Source: Nitrososphaerota archaeon (GTDB taxonomy: Archaea > Thermoproteota > Bathyarchaeia > Bathyarchaeales > Bathycorpusculaceae). Taken from it: a stretch of 8,092 bases of DNA. The stretch spans positions 1 through 8,092 of the forward strand of contig JAITBW010000159.1 of assembly GCA_031283385.1 (NCBI GenBank), read 5' to 3'. The position numbers and the translations under genes were made by a program. Positions within the stretch are counted from its first letter, which is position 1. Every line of letters starts with the position of its first letter. Below, in pieces: positions 5,633 to 8,092 of this stretch. The notes under the pieces are model-generated. The model made no database searches and was not told the origin of the DNA. It worked only from the letters and a program-made list of their open reading frames with translations.

Positions 5633-7945
5633 ATGGTTACTCTTCCGCATAGGGCTCGGGGCGTTAAGGTTTTAAAGGCTGTTTCTTCGTCTATTAGGTT
5701 GCAGATTTTGAATTTGTTGTTTGATAGGGGTTCTCTTTCTTATACTGAGCTGATGAATTGTCTCAAGTTGAATCCTAACCGGGATGCTGGGCGTTTTGCT
5801 TATCATTTAAAGTTTCTTCTTAAGGCTGATTTGGTGGAGGTGGATGTTGAGGTTAAGAAGTATTTTCTTACGGGTTTGGGTAAGATGGTTCTTGATGTTG
5901 CTGATCGTGTGGAGAAGAAGGCTTTTTCGTCTAAGAGTATGGTTGTTAGGACTTCTCATTTTACTTTGGAAGAGTTTGATCAGAACAAGATTGCTAATTC
6001 TTTGATTAAGGAGGCAAAGGTTCCTCCTGAGTTGGCTCAAAAGGCTGCTAAGGAGGCTGAGGGGCGTTTGTTTAAGTCTAAGACGAAGTATATTACTGCG
6101 GCGTTAATTCGTGAGGTGGTAAATGGTATTTTGGTTGAGAAGGGTTTTGAGGAGTATCGTCACAAGTTGACGCGTGTGGGTATGCCTGTTCATGAGGTGA
6201 CTGCGTATGTTGAGGCTAAGGAGTGTTCTTTGGATGCTTCTGGTTTATTAGCTATGGCGGGGCAGAATTTGTTAGGTGAGTATGCTCTTTTGAATGTTTT
6301 TCCTAGGGATATAGCTGATGCGCATCTTTCGGGTAGTATAAATATTGCTGATTTAGGTGCTTGGATTCTTAAGCCAAGTGAAGTTTTTCATGATATGCGT
6401 TTCTTTTTTTTAAACGGTTTACAGCTTGATGATATAGCTTATGCCTCTGTTGAGCCTCCTAAAACTTTTGAGTCCGCTCTCTCCATAGCGCAAAATGTGC
6501 TCCTACACTCTGGCAGAGAAACTAGTTATCAGCAGGTATTTAGTTACTTTAACACTTTTCTTGCTCCATACATTGACGGCGTAGATGAAGATACAATAAA
6601 AAATGCTCTACGCATATTTATTTTAAATATACATCAACACGCACAGGTAACATTAGGCATAGACCTCTCTGTCCCGAAAGCTCTTGCAACAAAAACCGCA
6701 ATAAAACCCCCACTCAGTCAGATACAACATGAAACACCCCAAATACAGCCAAAACAACAGCAGCAGACCAACAGCAATAATGCTAATAGTGGTTCTGCTA
6801 GTTGTAAGTATGGTGATTATGAGGGTGAGATTAGGCTTTTAGCTGATTTAATTCTTCAAGTTTATCATGAGCTTACCTTGTTAAAGCCGTTAATGAATCC
6901 GCGTCTTGTTATAAAAGCTAACTCTGAAATTTTAAATGATAAAAGTTTTCATGATTTACTCATAAAAGCTCACACTTTAGCAGCTCATCACGGCATGCTC
7001 TACTTTGCTTGTGATACCGCAAAAGATGCTTCAAATGTGTTTTCTTCCTCAGGTGTAAAGCTTGCCCCAGACTTAACAGGTGATTGGGAAACAGATACTT
7101 TACGTACAGGATGTTTAGGCAATGTAACTATTAATTTACCGCGAATTGCCCAAGAAACCACACGGGGAGATAAAGAAAAATTCTTTGACATACTAAAAGA
7201 ACGCTATGACTTAGCTACACGGGCATTAAGCATTAAATACAACATCCTAAAGCAATTCGGAAAAAAACATTTACCCTTCTTACTCAAAAGCCCCTACGGA
7301 GACACATACTTCAGACTAGAAAACTGTTCCCGACTAATCAACTTTGCAGGCTTACCTGAAGCCGTAGAAATCTTTACAGGAAAAACTGTAAATGAACCTG
7401 AAAGCCAAACATTCATAGACGAATTAACCCAAAACGTCTCCACATACCGCCATAAAATCGGACGAAAACACGGCAAACGACTATACAACACAATACTCTG
7501 CTACCCCGAAGCCTCAGAACGCTTAGCACAACTTGACATAGAAAAATACGGAATAGCAAAAGTCAAATTCTCAGGCACACGAGACAAACCCTTCTACTCT
7601 ACCTCTAAACACCTAAAATTAAAAACTGACTCCCTATCCCTTACCCCAGAAGACCTAGCACTGGCACAAAAAATATCTGAACTATCCAAAGGCGGATCAC
7701 TAAACATAATAGAGCTAGACACCCATGAAATAACTCCTATAGCCCTCCTAGACCTAACTAGACACCTAATTGCATCACGTCAACCATTAGAGTTTTTCAC
7801 ATACAACCGTATAGTTACATACTGCCGCAACTGTAAAAAAAGCTGGTTTGGAACCCTCCACAAATGCCCAAATTGCAGCTCAATAAACCCCTTAGGAACA
7901 TTTGACCAATTCAACACCAGACTAACAAACTTATTTACAGACTAA
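5633..7945 (+). CDS. Winged-helix / ATP-cone / degenerate class III ribonucleotide reductase (NrdD-like) fusion, probable regulator
   Basis: The protein has 770 residues. Residues 10-85 form an ArsR-like winged helix (SSSIRLQILNLL, then RFAYHLKFLLKADLVEVD and KYFLTGLG). Residues 103-190 match an ATP-cone (EEFDQNKIANSL ... GFEEYRHKLTRVG), the allosteric ATP/dATP module. The NrdD-like body covers about 195-345 (AHLSGSINIADL...HDMRFF) and 398-770 (LRTGCLGNVTINLPRIA at 490-506; FYSTSKHL at 654-661), with a Gln/Asn-rich linker at about 360-392. A zinc ribbon remains (Cys731, 734, 745, 748). The glycyl-radical motif is RLTNL (763-767), with Asn766 for glycine, and the expected active-site cysteine near 250 is Glu250. 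Reduction therefore looks lost; I infer a nucleotide-sensing transcription factor, comparable in logic to NrdR. The ATG at 5633 has GAAGGA six bases upstream. No activase (NrdG) gene is in view. Confidence 0.85.
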   Translation: MVTLPHRARGVKVLKAVSSSIRLQILNLLFDRGSLSYTELMNCLKLNPNRDAGRFAYHLKFLLKADLVEVDVEVKKYFLTGLGKMVLDVADRVEKKAFSSKSMVVRTSHFTLEEFDQNKIANSLIKEAKVPPELAQKAAKEAEGRLFKSKTKYITAALIREVVNGILVEKGFEEYRHKLTRVGMPVHEVTAYVEAKECSLDASGLLAMAGQNLLGEYALLNVFPRDIADAHLSGSINIADLGAWILKPSEVFHDMRFFFLNGLQLDDIAYASVEPPKTFESALSIAQNVLLHSGRETSYQQVFSYFNTFLAPYIDGVDEDTIKNALRIFILNIHQHAQVTLGIDLSVPKALATKTAIKPPLSQIQHETPQIQPKQQQQTNSNNANSGSASCKYGDYEGEIRLLADLILQVYHELTLLKPLMNPRLVIKANSEILNDKSFHDLLIKAHTLAAHHGMLYFACDTAKDASNVFSSSGVKLAPDLTGDWETDTLRTGCLGNVTINLPRIAQETTRGDKEKFFDILKERYDLATRALSIKYNILKQFGKKHLPFLLKSPYGDTYFRLENCSRLINFAGLPEAVEIFTGKTVNEPESQTFIDELTQNVSTYRHKIGRKHGKRLYNTILCYPEASERLAQLDIEKYGIAKVKFSGTRDKPFYSTSKHLKLKTDSLSLTPEDLALAQKISELSKGGSLNIIELDTHEITPIALLDLTRHLIASRQPLEFFTYNRIVTYCRNCKKSWFGTLHKCPNCSSINPLGTFDQFNTRLTNLFTD

Positions 7946-7967
7946 ATACCTGACTTGACCGTGGACG

Positions 7968-8015
7968 TACACTAAAATTTGAGAGTCTTCACATATAGAG
8001 AGATATGTTAGTGTA
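7968..8015. repeat. Inverted pair TACACTAA / TTAGTGTA flanking the next gene's TATA region
   Basis: TACACTAA (7968-7975) and TTAGTGTA (8008-8015) are exact reverse complements 32 bases apart. Nested between them is ACATAT-AGAGAG-ATATGT (7991-8008), whose left arm overlaps the likely TATA element of the gene starting at 8038. Paired sites around a core promoter fit looping or cooperative binding. A structured 3' end of the preceding transcript is the alternative. Confidence 0.45.
7991..8008 (+). promoter_or_regulatory. Likely core promoter for the gene at 8038, within an inverted repeat
   Basis: CATATAG (7992-7998) sits about 40-45 bases before the ATG, so transcription would start near 8022 with a short leader. 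It lies in the perfect repeat ACATAT/ATATGT with a 6-base spacer. The TATA match is moderate. Confidence 0.35.
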
Positions 8016-8016
8016 A

Positions 8017-8050
8017 TGATTTTCACAAGGTCGCAAAATGTTGAAAATCA
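8017..8050 (+). repeat. Inverted repeat enclosing a ribosome-binding site and start codon
   Basis: TGATTTTCA (8017-8025) and TGAAAATCA (8042-8050) are exact 9-base reverse complements. The 16-base loop holds AAGG (8027-8030) and the ATG at 8038. In RNA this would place the initiation region in a hairpin loop if transcription starts at or before 8017; in DNA it could be an operator. Confidence 0.4.
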
Positions 8051-8092
8051 CGATAAAGTACGGGGCATGTTCTTTGAGCGAGCCGCTAAATC
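8038..8092 (+). CDS. 5' end of an unidentified gene, cut by the window edge
   Basis: An ATG at 8038 follows AAGGTCGC, a Shine-Dalgarno-like AAGGT about six bases upstream. It opens a frame with no stop up to the window end: MLKITIKYGACSLSEPLN, 18 complete codons. The start looks like a beta-hairpin of a small protein (alternating K-I-T-I-K), but this is far too short to name a family. The gene follows the NrdD-like fusion by 92 nt, on the same strand. Its upstream region is rich in inverted repeats, so it may be regulated by a nearby factor. Confidence 0.55.
   Translation, partial: MLKITIKYGACSLSEPLN

Noticed and set aside
7010..7012. Cys460 as the finger-loop radical cysteine
   Set aside because: It lies upstream of the TINLPR motif as expected, but its spacing to that motif is longer than in archaeal NrdD as I remember it, and the surrounding residues do not match, so I left it unassigned.
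5633..7945. Annotation as a functional anaerobic ribonucleoside-triphosphate reductase
   Set aside because: The overall similarity would give this name, but the radical glycine and one active-site cysteine are missing and a DNA-binding domain is fused at the N-terminus.

Overview
The window looks archaeal. The + and - strand genes are preceded by TATA-box-like elements about 25 nt upstream of plausible transcription starts. Several start codons have Shine-Dalgarno-like sequences. The gene content (DUF996 membrane protein with a zinc ribbon, CARDB-type surface protein, Wzx-like flippase, DUF457/YdjM-like membrane protein, and a helix-turn-helix/ATP-cone/NrdD-like fusion) and the AT-rich base composition resemble Bathyarchaeia or related TACK archaea. 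The lineage is inferred from remembered family resemblance, not from a search.

Layout: 1-2632 is a run of three minus-strand genes. Reading with transcription these are a PPOX/F420-type split-barrel flavoprotein (2632-2198), a DUF996 membrane protein with a C-terminal zinc ribbon (2038-1220), and a membrane-anchored surface protein with CARDB-like beta-sandwich domains (from 1048, running off the left edge). Each has its own spacer of more than 150 nt, so they are probably separately transcribed. About 2633-3086 is a divergent intergenic region. The plus strand then carries a 14-helix polysaccharide/lipid-linked-oligosaccharide flippase (3087-4748), a DUF457-type membrane hydrolase-like protein (4878-5528), and a 770-residue fusion protein (5633-7945). 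The first 18 codons of a further gene (from 8038) run off the right edge.

The most interesting object is the 770-residue protein. It joins an ArsR-like winged helix, an ATP-cone and a full-length class III (anaerobic) ribonucleotide reductase NrdD-like body with its C-terminal four-cysteine zinc ribbon. It appears catalytically dead: the glycyl-radical motif (RxTGY in NrdD) reads RLTNL, and the conserved active-site cysteine in the 'RP-x-C...HDLR'-like segment is a glutamate. This architecture suggests a nucleotide-sensing transcription factor made from a retired reductase, functionally comparable to bacterial NrdR (zinc ribbon plus ATP-cone). Its own promoter carries a palindromic TATA region and a downstream inverted repeat, as expected for autoregulation. 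The 8-mer TTAGTGTA recurs in three promoter regions of the plus-strand genes, which could connect them. The flippase and surface protein may both belong to cell-surface glycobiology, but nothing in the sequence ties them into one operon.
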